Positions 1 to 6,351 of a DNA stretch of 6,351 bases are shown in pieces (the stretch's first letter is position 1; each line of letters starts with the position of its first letter). The notes under the pieces are model-generated. The model saw only the letters and a program-made list of their open reading frames with translations, made no database searches and was not told the origin of the DNA. The DNA lies in the NCBI GenBank assembly GCA_016764115.1, contig JAESSM010000077.1, positions 1-6,351 of the forward strand, read 5' to 3'. This stretch comes from Bacteroidia bacterium (GTDB lineage: Bacteria; Bacteroidota; Bacteroidia; JAESSM01; NORP286). A program made the position numbers and the translations under genes.

Positions 1-245
1 TAGAGGTTTATCCTAACCCATTCAATGACCAAATACAGATTCAATTCCAACTAGTTGATTTCGATATCACTCAAACCCAGTTAAAAGTTACTGATATATT
101 AGGGAGGATAATATCCAACATTCCTATTTATGAAACCCAAGGAACGGTATATTTAGGAAAATCACTTAGCACAGGTTTGTACCTGCTTCAAATAATTGAT
201 GCGAGCAAGAGATCTAAAGTTGTTAAAGTTATGAAGGTGGAGTAA
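1..245 (+). CDS. C-terminal end of a T9SS-secreted protein (type A sorting domain), 5' partial
   Basis: Open from the window start with no stop in this frame (first full codon at base 3); it ends at TAA 243-245, leaving 80 complete residues. The visible part is a Por/type IX secretion C-terminal sorting domain. It begins with VYPNPF, continues with a beta-rich stretch containing the TDILGR motif, then LSTGLYLLQI, and ends on the basic KVVKVMKVE tail. In this family the domain targets the protein to the outer-membrane T9SS translocon and is removed or replaced on export, leaving the protein secreted or attached to the cell surface. The catalytic or adhesive part lies upstream of the window, so its function cannot be stated. 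It converges on the sensor gene with only 12 bases between the stops. The domain identification is confident; everything about the mature protein is unknown. Confidence 0.9.
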   Translation, partial: EVYPNPFNDQIQIQFQLVDFDITQTQLKVTDILGRIISNIPIYETQGTVYLGKSLSTGLYLLQIIDASKRSKVVKVMKVE

Positions 246-257
246 TAAAATAACAAC

Positions 258-3200
258 TTAAACCTTTACCCCAATTACCAGCACGTCATCAATTTGAGGA
301 TAATCTCCTTTCCATTGAATAAATTCTTTTTCAAGTGCCAATCCCTGATCCTTCATAGATTGAGAATTTATCTTTAATAAAAAGCTATTGAGGTTTTTAC
401 TCTTGTATTTTTTGTTTTTTGGACCTCCAAACTGATCTACATACCCATCGGAAAATATATAAAACGTATCGCCTTCCTTTAACTGAACTTCATGGTTATT
501 ATATTCTCTTGTTATTTCAACCACTCCACCAATACCAATTTTATTGGCTTTTAAAACATCAAGATCCTCTAATTCTTTAGCTCCATTTGGCACAATTACC
601 AAAGGACGATTTGCGCCAGCATATTCTAATTGTAATGTCTCGACATTTAACTTACACAATGCAATGTCCATTCCGTCACGAGTTTCCATATCTACATTAT
701 TTTGTCTAAGGGCATTTACAATTCCGAGATGAAGGTCATCAAGCACTTTTGATGGCTGAGTATTTCGATTTTCTTTAATGATGGAATTCAGCAATTGATT
801 TCCCACCATACTCACAAATGCACCCGGCACTCCATGGCCAGTGCAATCGACAGCAGCAATCAGAATATTATCATCAGTTTTATGGTACCAGTAAAAATCA
901 CCGCTAACTACATCCATTGGCTTGAAAAACACAAAACTTTCAGCAAGGTCATTATATATGTCTTCTAAGGGAGGAAGCATGGCATTTTGAATATTACTTG
1001 CGTAATTAATACTTGATGTAATTTCTATATTCTTTCTTGTAACCTCATCTTCTGCTTTCTTTCGTTCTGTAAAGTCAGAGTCAATTAATATTAATTTCTT
1101 TACTTTATCATCTTCAATAATTGGTGTAATGGTGGTTTGAAACCAAAGCTCATTGCCATCTTTGTCAGTATCTGACGACTCATAAGTAATAGATTTTCCT
1201 TTAGTTACAACTGTATCAAGTAATTGTTTAATTTCAGGATTGGAACTTGTGTCTATTAAATTACTCCCCTTGTGTTGTTTATACTCCTCTAAAGTATAAC
1301 CCATATTTTTCTTAAATGCTTCATTTGCCCATTCCAATTCATAACTCGGGTCTACGACTAAAATGGCATTGTCTGTTTTACTCGCTATAATAGATAGTTT
1401 TTCCAACTCCAGATTGGCACTTTCAATCCTCTCTTTCTCCTTATTGACCTTCAAATTCATTTCCCATAGTTTCTTATTTTTCTGCTCAATATCCAGGTTT
1501 GCCTGTTCCACTTTCTCTTTTTCATCATATAACTGATCTGTTCGAAGCCGCACCTGTTCTTGTAAAATTCTTTGAGAACGTCTTAAGTTGGTTTCTCTTA
1601 TTTTAATAAATGAGTATATCCCACTGCCTAACAAGAATACACACATCGCATAAAACAAATTTGTTTCCCAAAATGGAGGAGTGATAACAAAACTATATAC
1701 CGTTGGCTGAGTGTTCCACACCATTTCATTGTTACATGATTTTACTTTAAATGCATATTCTCCCGGTGATAGATTAGCGTAAGTCGCAAAATTTTGTGTA
1801 GTTATTGGAGACCAATTTTCATCAAACCCTTCCAATTTATATTGATACCGTACATTTTCAGGAAGTGTGTAACTAATTCCAACAAATTCAAAAGTTAAAT
1901 GGTTTTGAGTATCGATAAATTTGTCATTTACAGGAAATGGTGCAGGCCTTAAAAAGATTTTTAATCCGGTAATATGCGTTCTTGATTCAACTTCGTTTAT
2001 TTTCTCCTCAACGGGATCATACTTAATAGCACCATTTACAGTACCAAACCACATATTTCCTTTACTATCTTCATATACCGCCCCATGATTGGTTTCAATT
2101 CCCATAAACCCTTCAAGCTTACCATATTGTCTTATCATTTTGAAGTTTCCCCATTTCACGTTGTACTTTTCAATACCCTTATTGGTTCCCACCCAAAGAA
2201 ACCCCTTCGAATCAACGTGTATCAAATAAGGTGTATCAGACAATAATCCATCCTTTGTCGTATAGTTTCTAAATGTTCCCTTTGAATTCTTTAATATGGG
2301 ATAAGTATACCTTGAAATTCCTTTTTTAGTTGCCATCCAAATATCGCCATCCTGATCTTGAGCCATAGATAACACCTTGTCATCCTTAATGCCATCTTTA
2401 ACTTTGAAATGGATAAAATCAAGAATATCTTTTTCATGATACTTTTTGCACATTGATAAGCCCTTAGTAGTTCCAACCCATAAATTGGATTTATTATCTT
2501 CAAATACTGAAAGTATAACATCTCCTGAAAGCCCGTCATCAACAGTGTATTTTTTAAATTTAATTTCTTTGTTTTTTGCTAAATAATTTACCTGATCTTG
2601 TATTTCTTTATTGACCTTAAAGTTATATTGGAAAAGTCCGGTTCCATAGGTGCCAGCCCATACAGCGCCTTTAGTGTCTTTAAATAATGCCATAATCGCA
2701 TATTGAGGCCCTATACCATCTTTATGGCCGAATTTGTACATGTTCAATTTGGGGCCGGAGCCTACCCAATTAGAAATAACCAACCCGGAAGCAGTTCCAA
2801 TCCACATATTTCCGAAATCGTCTTTAACTAAAGACCACTCAGAACTAGAAGGAGGTTTATACTCAGGACGTGCAATGTTTTTGACGCACTTTTCTCTTAT
2901 TATATTGAATTTCTTCAAATTGTCATACCCTGGAAATATCGCAACACTAGAAGATGTAGCAAACCATATATATCCAAGATCATCTTCTTGTATTGCTCTA
3001 ACTTCTTTACTATTCATACCATGCATGTCTGAAAATATTGCAAAAGTCTTATTGCTGTACCAGTATACTCCTCCTCCAGCCGAGCCAAACCAATAATTAC
3101 CTTCACTATCCTGAAGCATACAATACAATGAAGGAATAATTAGACCATTCGATTTATAGTACATCTCCGAATTCTTCCAATCATAGCTCACAAGGTTTTG

Positions 3201-4043
3201 ACCAGATAACCACATCACGTTATCATTATCAAAATAAATATTTCGATAATATCTATTTTTACCGATTATCATGTCATCATGATCAATAAAGGTTCCATTC
3301 TCATACTTATACAAATTCCAGGAACTTGCCCATATATTTCCATTATTATCTTCGGCTATGTCAAACACTTGCCTTGAGATATAGTCAGGATGGATCAGTT
3401 CATAATTAAGAAAATCAATTGTATCAGAATTAAGTGAAGACATAGAAATACCTTCCATAGTTGTTACCCATAGATTATTCTTAGAATCAACAAGCAAAGA
3501 AGTAACAGAATTATTTATCAAACCATCATCAAGATCATAGTTTGATATAGATTTCACTTCATTTTTTCCTTCAATAAGGGTCAACCTTGATATACCCATT
3601 TCAGTAGCTATCCAATAGTCTCCATTTTTATCTTTGGCAATATCGCTGATACTAAAATCAGATAAGCCAGATTTTTTACCGATGTAAAATAAATAGGTAG
3701 AGTCCTCTTTTTCAGATAATATAGGGTCATAAATAGCCAAACCGTTGTCAGTTCCTATAAAAATCCTTTGATCTGCATCTTCAAACAAACAGCTTACTCT
3801 ATTACTTGGTAAACCATCTGCTGTTGAAAGGGTATGAAATTGGTGACCGTCAAACTTAGAGACTCCTCCGGAAGTTGCAAACCATAAATACCCTCGCTGA
3901 TCCTGAATAATATCAAATAGCGTAGCTTGTGCTAAGCCATGTTCAACTGAGTAAACTCTGAAGTTATATTTCTGGCCAAAAGAAGTTTCTACCCAAATCA
4001 AACAAAGTATAAGATATAATTTGGCCAAGACAGTTCTATTCAT
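258..4043 (-). CDS. Transmembrane propeller sensor with PAS and SpoIIE/PP2C serine phosphatase output
   Basis: This 1261-residue protein appears to be a one-piece envelope sensor with phosphatase output. Residues 1-23 are a signal peptide (basic MNRTVLAK start, hydrophobic core, cleavage expected before Q24). Fourteen blade motifs of the form [hydrophobic]W[hydrophobic][AG]T follow, from about residue 51 (YLWFAT) to 668 (NMWFGT), implying two seven-bladed periplasmic propellers. A Y_Y_Y domain spans about 714-777 (YQYKLEGFDENW, then LSPGEYAFKV). One membrane helix lies at about 796-815, then a coiled coil (816-884), a PAS/PAC unit (883-997) and a SpoIIE phosphatase (1032-1261). The metal-binding acidic residues are all present: D1049 (SGDFYW), D1066 (VDCTGHGVPGA), D1126 (RDGMD), D1199 (FSDGYVD) and D1252/D1253 at the C terminus. 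The family removes phosphate from Ser/Thr of partner proteins such as anti-anti-sigma factors; no partner gene is visible here. The ATG at 4043 was chosen over an upstream TTG at 4082 because it puts the signal peptide at the N terminus. There is no histidine-kinase domain. Confidence 0.93.
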   Translation of the reverse strand: MNRTVLAKLYLILCLIWVETSFGQKYNFRVYSVEHGLAQATLFDIIQDQRGYLWFATSGGVSKFDGHQFHTLSTADGLPSNRVSCLFEDADQRIFIGTDNGLAIYDPILSEKEDSTYLFYIGKKSGLSDFSISDIAKDKNGDYWIATEMGISRLTLIEGKNEVKSISNYDLDDGLINNSVTSLLVDSKNNLWVTTMEGISMSSLNSDTIDFLNYELIHPDYISRQVFDIAEDNNGNIWASSWNLYKYENGTFIDHDDMIIGKNRYYRNIYFDNDNVMWLSGQNLVSYDWKNSEMYYKSNGLIIPSLYCMLQDSEGNYWFGSAGGGVYWYSNKTFAIFSDMHGMNSKEVRAIQEDDLGYIWFATSSSVAIFPGYDNLKKFNIIREKCVKNIARPEYKPPSSSEWSLVKDDFGNMWIGTASGLVISNWVGSGPKLNMYKFGHKDGIGPQYAIMALFKDTKGAVWAGTYGTGLFQYNFKVNKEIQDQVNYLAKNKEIKFKKYTVDDGLSGDVILSVFEDNKSNLWVGTTKGLSMCKKYHEKDILDFIHFKVKDGIKDDKVLSMAQDQDGDIWMATKKGISRYTYPILKNSKGTFRNYTTKDGLLSDTPYLIHVDSKGFLWVGTNKGIEKYNVKWGNFKMIRQYGKLEGFMGIETNHGAVYEDSKGNMWFGTVNGAIKYDPVEEKINEVESRTHITGLKIFLRPAPFPVNDKFIDTQNHLTFEFVGISYTLPENVRYQYKLEGFDENWSPITTQNFATYANLSPGEYAFKVKSCNNEMVWNTQPTVYSFVITPPFWETNLFYAMCVFLLGSGIYSFIKIRETNLRRSQRILQEQVRLRTDQLYDEKEKVEQANLDIEQKNKKLWEMNLKVNKEKERIESANLELEKLSIIASKTDNAILVVDPSYELEWANEAFKKNMGYTLEEYKQHKGSNLIDTSSNPEIKQLLDTVVTKGKSITYESSDTDKDGNELWFQTTITPIIEDDKVKKLILIDSDFTERKKAEDEVTRKNIEITSSINYASNIQNAMLPPLEDIYNDLAESFVFFKPMDVVSGDFYWYHKTDDNILIAAVDCTGHGVPGAFVSMVGNQLLNSIIKENRNTQPSKVLDDLHLGIVNALRQNNVDMETRDGMDIALCKLNVETLQLEYAGANRPLVIVPNGAKELEDLDVLKANKIGIGGVVEITREYNNHEVQLKEGDTFYIFSDGYVDQFGGPKNKKYKSKNLNSFLLKINSQSMKDQGLALEKEFIQWKGDYPQIDDVLVIGVKV
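1398..1529 (-). repeat. 28-residue tandem repeat in the sensor's coiled-coil linker
   Basis: Within the sensor gene, two similar segments follow each other: residues 839-854 (DEKEKVEQANLDIEQ region) and 867-882 (KEKERIESANLELEK region). They are offset by exactly 28 residues, which is four heptads. The repeat therefore preserves coiled-coil register between the membrane helix and the PAS domain. Divergence between the copies suggests an old duplication or convergent heptad use. The offset is seen directly; its role in signal transmission is inference. Confidence 0.5.
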
Positions 4044-4087
4044 ACTAGTAAATGTACTAAAAAATAAACTGTTCTCAGACAACTTGA

Positions 4088-4118
4088 TTGGCGAACGAAT
4101 TTATTATCCATAAATTTG
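4088..4118 (+). promoter_or_regulatory. Bacteroidota-type promoter for the TPR lipoprotein gene
   Basis: TTG at 4088-4090 (the -33 element) is followed after exactly 20 bases by TAAATTTG at 4111-4118, a perfect TAnnTTTG -7 box. Element sequences and spacing match the consensus for the primary sigma factor of Bacteroidota. The box ends only four bases before the ATG at 4123, so the transcript should have almost no 5' leader. The promoter is read directly from sequence; its activity is inferred. Confidence 0.65.
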
Positions 4119-4122
4119 CCTC

Positions 4123-5100
4123 ATGTTTAGAAATGCTTTATTATCCGTTATTATACTAATTGAAATTTGTAGCTGCACCAGTAATAATAAGACCCATGAA
4201 ACTAATGTAGCTCAAGTCATTGATACTTTGGAATTGATAGATGAGCGTATCAAACATGATCCAGAGAACAATTTGATCTACTATCAAAAGGGAAAATATT
4301 ATCTATCTAAAAACGATTTACAACAAGCACTAAATAATTTTAACAAATCTATTGTCCTGGATACCCTACACTCCTCATCTTATTTTGAAAAATCCAAAGT
4401 ACTTTTCAAGCTGAACAGGTTTAATGATTCTAAAAATGCACTTCGGAAATGTTTAATTTTAGATACAACACATGTTGAAGCCTATTTAAAACTAGGAGAA
4501 TTATCCTTTTATATTGGTGATTACCAATCAGCATTTACAGCAACCAATAAAGCTTTACGACTAGATTTAAATAATTATTACGGCTATTTTTTAAAAGGAA
4601 TGATTTACAAAGAACTAAAAGATACTACGAAGGCTATTTCTAGTTTTCAAACAAGCATTGAACAAAACCCTGATGATTACAACTCTTATATCCAATTGGG
4701 GCTATTACACTCCATTCCAGGCAAAACCAATCAACTAAAAATTGCTATCCAATATTTCACATCCGCGCTTGCTATTGACAGCCTAAACTTGAAAAGCAAG
4801 TATTTCAGAGGAATAACTTTTCAAGATAATAAAGAATATGACAAAGCACTTCGGGATTATCAGAGTATCCTAAAAATGGATTCTACCCACTCAAAAGCAT
4901 ATTACAATACAGGATTCATTTATTATGAACTTGATTCCATCGAAAAAGCCGCATTCAATTTTGATCTGGCGATACGATATGATTCATCATATGCCAATGC
5001 TCATTACAACCGCTCTTTATGTGCAGAAATATTAGGAGAAACAAATGCCGCGGTTTTCCATCTTGATAAATTCAAAGAGCTTACACGATCAACGAATTAA
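4123..5100 (+). CDS. Eight-TPR predicted lipoprotein
   Basis: This 325-residue protein begins with a hydrophobic lipoprotein-like signal and a candidate lipobox ICSC with the modified cysteine at C18. The lipobox is imperfect (Cys at -2, and an acidic E14 inside the hydrophobic stretch), so lipidation is probable rather than certain. No acidic surface-export signal follows the cysteine, which favours a periplasm-facing anchor. Eight TPR units fill residues 50-324: 50-83, 84-117, 118-151, 152-185, 186-222, 223-256, 257-290 and 291-324. The fifth is 37 residues long because of a three-residue insertion near GKTNQ. TPRs form superhelical protein-binding scaffolds, and no catalytic domain is present. 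The start is fixed: an in-frame TAA at 4111 and no other start codon lie between it and this ATG. There is no Shine-Dalgarno sequence. The gene is divergent from the sensor gene, with 79 bases between the two starts. The partner and pathway are unknown. Confidence 0.85.
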   Translation: MFRNALLSVIILIEICSCTSNNKTHETNVAQVIDTLELIDERIKHDPENNLIYYQKGKYYLSKNDLQQALNNFNKSIVLDTLHSSSYFEKSKVLFKLNRFNDSKNALRKCLILDTTHVEAYLKLGELSFYIGDYQSAFTATNKALRLDLNNYYGYFLKGMIYKELKDTTKAISSFQTSIEQNPDDYNSYIQLGLLHSIPGKTNQLKIAIQYFTSALAIDSLNLKSKYFRGITFQDNKEYDKALRDYQSILKMDSTHSKAYYNTGFIYYELDSIEKAAFNFDLAIRYDSSYANAHYNRSLCAEILGETNAAVFHLDKFKELTRSTN

Positions 5101-5165
5101 GAATAAAAAATTCAGGATTAAGAATTACGAAATAGCTTATTTCTTATAGTAGATAGCCTATAGAA

Positions 5166-5206
5166 ACGAATACACGAATATTTACGAATAAACTAATACA
5201 CGAATC
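5166..5206 (+). repeat. Cluster of four ACGAAT direct repeats upstream of thrS
   Basis: ACGAAT occurs at 5166-5171, 5174-5179, 5184-5189 and 5200-5205. Three copies extend to ACGAATA, and two share the longer TACACGAAT (5171-5179 and 5197-5205). Start-to-start spacing is 8, 10 and 16 bases. A further copy lies in the last codons of the TPR gene (5092-5097). The cluster sits just upstream of the thrS -7 box. It could be operator sites or a dispersed intergenic repeat; the sequence alone does not decide. Confidence 0.5.
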
Positions 5207-5229
5207 ATCGAACTGAAGCAACATTTTAC

Positions 5230-5237
5230 TATTTTTG
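5230..5237 (+). promoter_or_regulatory. Candidate -7 promoter box for thrS
   Basis: TATTTTTG is an exact match to the Bacteroidota TAnnTTTG -7 box and lies 23 bases before the thrS ATG. No TTG or TTTG is present at the expected -33 distance, so the upstream element is weak or replaced by an activator site in the adjacent ACGAAT cluster. The predicted leader would be about 20 AT-rich bases, too short for a T-box or a tRNA-mimic operator. Confidence 0.45.
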
Positions 5238-5260
5238 CACTTCATTTTTAACAATCATTC

Positions 5261-6351
5261 ATGATCAAAATCACTTTTCCAGACGGAAATATAAAGGAAT
5301 ATGACAAAGGAAGTACTTCCTTAGAGATTGCAAGGAGTATAAGCGAAGGCTTGGCAAGAAATGTAATTTCTGCAAAAGTTAATGATCAGGTTTGGGATGC
5401 ATTCCGGCCAATTGAAGAAAATGCATCCTTGCAACTTTTAACATGGGATGATAAGGAAGGTAAAAGCACATTTTGGCATTCATCTGCACATTTAATGGCC
5501 GAAGCTCTTGAAGCTACCTACCCGGGAGTAAAGTTGGGTATTGGCCCTCCTGTTGAAAATGGTTTTTATTATGATATTGATCTTGGAGATAGGGAAATTT
5601 CAAATGAAGATCTTGCTAAGCTTGAAGTTAAAATGCTTGAATTAGCAAGACAAAAAAATGAGTACTCCCGCAAAGATATTTCTAAAAAGGATGCAACAGC
5701 ATACTTCACCGAAAAAGGAGATGAATATAAACTTGAACTAATTGACGAATTAGAGGACGGAAGCATCACTTTTTATACACAGGGAAATTTTACAGATCTC
5801 TGTAAAGGGCCACACATTCCAAATACCGGATCAATTAAGGCCATCAAACTATTGAGTATCGCAGGTGCTTATTGGCGTGGCGATGAAAGTAAAAAGCAAC
5901 TTACTCGTATCTATGGTATTACTTTCCCAAAGCAAAAGGAGTTGGAGGAGTATCTTGAAATGCTTGAAGAGGCAAAGAAAAGAGACCACCGCAAACTCGG
6001 AAAAGAGCTGGGTATTTTTACATTTGATGATGATGTTGGCCCGGGATTACCACTCTGGCTTCCTAATGGAACAATTATTATTGAAGAATTAGAAAAATTA
6101 GCAAAAGACACTGAAAAGAAAGCAGGCTACTTGCGAGTCCGCACACCGCATTTGGCAAAAGAAATCTTGTATCAAACCAGTGGCCACCTTCCTTATTATG
6201 AAGACAGCATGTTTCCGGCCATGGAGTTTGACGGATTAAAGTACTACCTGAAGTCAATGAACTGCCCACATCATCACAAGATCTTTGATGCTGAACCAAG
6301 AAGTTATAAAGATATGCCTTTAAGACTGGCTGAATATGGGACTTGTTACCA
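5261..6351 (+). CDS. thrS: Threonyl-tRNA synthetase, N-terminal 363 residues (3' partial)
   Basis: This enzyme charges tRNA-Thr with threonine in the cytoplasm, using ATP. The visible part holds the N-terminal TGS domain (about 1-62, starting MIKITFPDG), then the editing domain with its paired motifs H73-SSA-H77 and C181-KGP-H185, which in this family hydrolyse mischarged Ser-tRNA. The GAYWRGD linker and the start of the class II catalytic domain follow. Motif 1 lies around GPGLPLWLPNG, and the zinc-ligand cysteine C335 sits in MNCPHHH (E. coli Cys334). The remaining catalytic core and anticodon-binding domain lie beyond the window; family members are about 640-650 residues. The start is secure, since an in-frame TAA at 5249 precedes the ATG with no other start between. 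There is no Shine-Dalgarno sequence. Codon 364 begins CA, so it reads His or Gln where motif 2 normally has Arg (see findings). In this phylum thrS is often followed by infC-rpmI-rplT, which cannot be checked here. Confidence 0.97.
   Translation, partial: MIKITFPDGNIKEYDKGSTSLEIARSISEGLARNVISAKVNDQVWDAFRPIEENASLQLLTWDDKEGKSTFWHSSAHLMAEALEATYPGVKLGIGPPVENGFYYDIDLGDREISNEDLAKLEVKMLELARQKNEYSRKDISKKDATAYFTEKGDEYKLELIDELEDGSITFYTQGNFTDLCKGPHIPNTGSIKAIKLLSIAGAYWRGDESKKQLTRIYGITFPKQKELEEYLEMLEEAKKRDHRKLGKELGIFTFDDDVGPGLPLWLPNGTIIIEELEKLAKDTEKKAGYLRVRTPHLAKEILYQTSGHLPYYEDSMFPAMEFDGLKYYLKSMNCPHHHKIFDAEPRSYKDMPLRLAEYGTCY

Noticed and set aside
544..732. Open frame on the + strand inside the phosphatase region
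   Set aside because: It lies antisense to the conserved SpoIIE domain and its translation shows no recognisable domain. It is a shadow of the real gene.
1032..1660. Histidine kinase module in the sensor
   Set aside because: I looked for an H-box and N/G boxes between the membrane helix and the phosphatase and saw only coiled coil and PAS sequence.
2734..3096. 120-codon open frame on the + strand antisense to the propeller repeats
   Set aside because: The opposite strand carries clear propeller blades throughout; this frame shows no domain and no start-site signals.
4044..4082. Longer sensor start at TTG 4082 (13 extra residues)
   Set aside because: It would place 13 polar residues before a good signal peptide; the ATG at 4043 gives a standard Bacteroidota signal peptide ending SFG/Q.
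4096..4103. Candidate minus-strand -7 box (TAAATTCG) for the sensor gene
   Set aside because: It differs from TAnnTTTG at one of the key positions and has no TTG at the right distance upstream, so I do not call a sensor promoter.
5129..5143. Small hairpin GAAATA-GCT-TATTTC after the TPR gene
   Set aside because: The stem is six AT-rich pairs with no clean T-tract, too weak to call a terminator.
5166..5206. CRISPR-like array
   Set aside because: The repeats are only 6-9 bases with spacers of 2-10 bases, and there are no cas genes.
5101..5260. T-box or tRNA-like operator in front of thrS
   Set aside because: No specifier stem, antiterminator motif or long structured leader is present; the predicted leader is about 20 bases.
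5569..6299. Several open frames overlapping thrS on both strands
   Set aside because: All lie within the highly conserved thrS reading frame and encode low-complexity or unrecognisable sequence.

Overview
The window looks like AT-rich chromosomal DNA from a member of the Bacteroidota. Three independent signs support this. The first gene ends in a type IX secretion (Por) C-terminal sorting domain. The large sensor combines two-component-regulator propeller repeats with a Y_Y_Y domain, an architecture typical of that phylum. Upstream of two genes there are TAnnTTTG -7 boxes, the promoter signature of the phylum, and no start codon has a recognisable Shine-Dalgarno sequence. I cannot place it below phylum with confidence; a Cytophagales-like or Flavobacteriales-like marine or soil organism would fit.

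Layout. Bases 1-245 (+) are the 3' end of a secreted or surface protein with a T9SS sorting tail. Only 12 bases separate its stop from the stop of a convergent gene at 258-4043 (-). That gene encodes a 1261-residue membrane-spanning sensor: signal peptide, 14 propeller blades (two seven-bladed propellers), Y_Y_Y domain, one transmembrane helix, coiled coil, PAS domain and a SpoIIE/PP2C-type serine phosphatase. A 79-base divergent intergenic region (4044-4122) carries a well-formed Bacteroidota promoter. It drives the next gene (4123-5100, +), a predicted lipoprotein made almost entirely of eight TPR repeats. A 160-base spacer (5101-5260) contains short direct repeats built on ACGAAT and a second -7 box. 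It is followed by the first 363 codons of thrS, threonyl-tRNA synthetase, which is cut by the window end.

How the genes relate. The sensor probably reads a periplasmic or envelope signal through its propellers and passes it through the coiled coil and PAS domain to a cytoplasmic phosphatase rather than to a histidine kinase. Its protein target is not in the window. The TPR lipoprotein is divergently transcribed from the intergenic region it shares with the sensor gene and may be an envelope scaffold, but a functional link is only inference. thrS is a housekeeping gene and is probably transcribed from its own promoter.

The most noteworthy points are the propeller-to-phosphatase architecture, the near-leaderless promoter of the TPR lipoprotein gene, the ACGAAT repeat cluster before thrS, and a His/Gln codon in thrS where the motif 2 arginine is expected. 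I did not find a mobile element, CRISPR array, RNA gene or an evident new multi-gene system.
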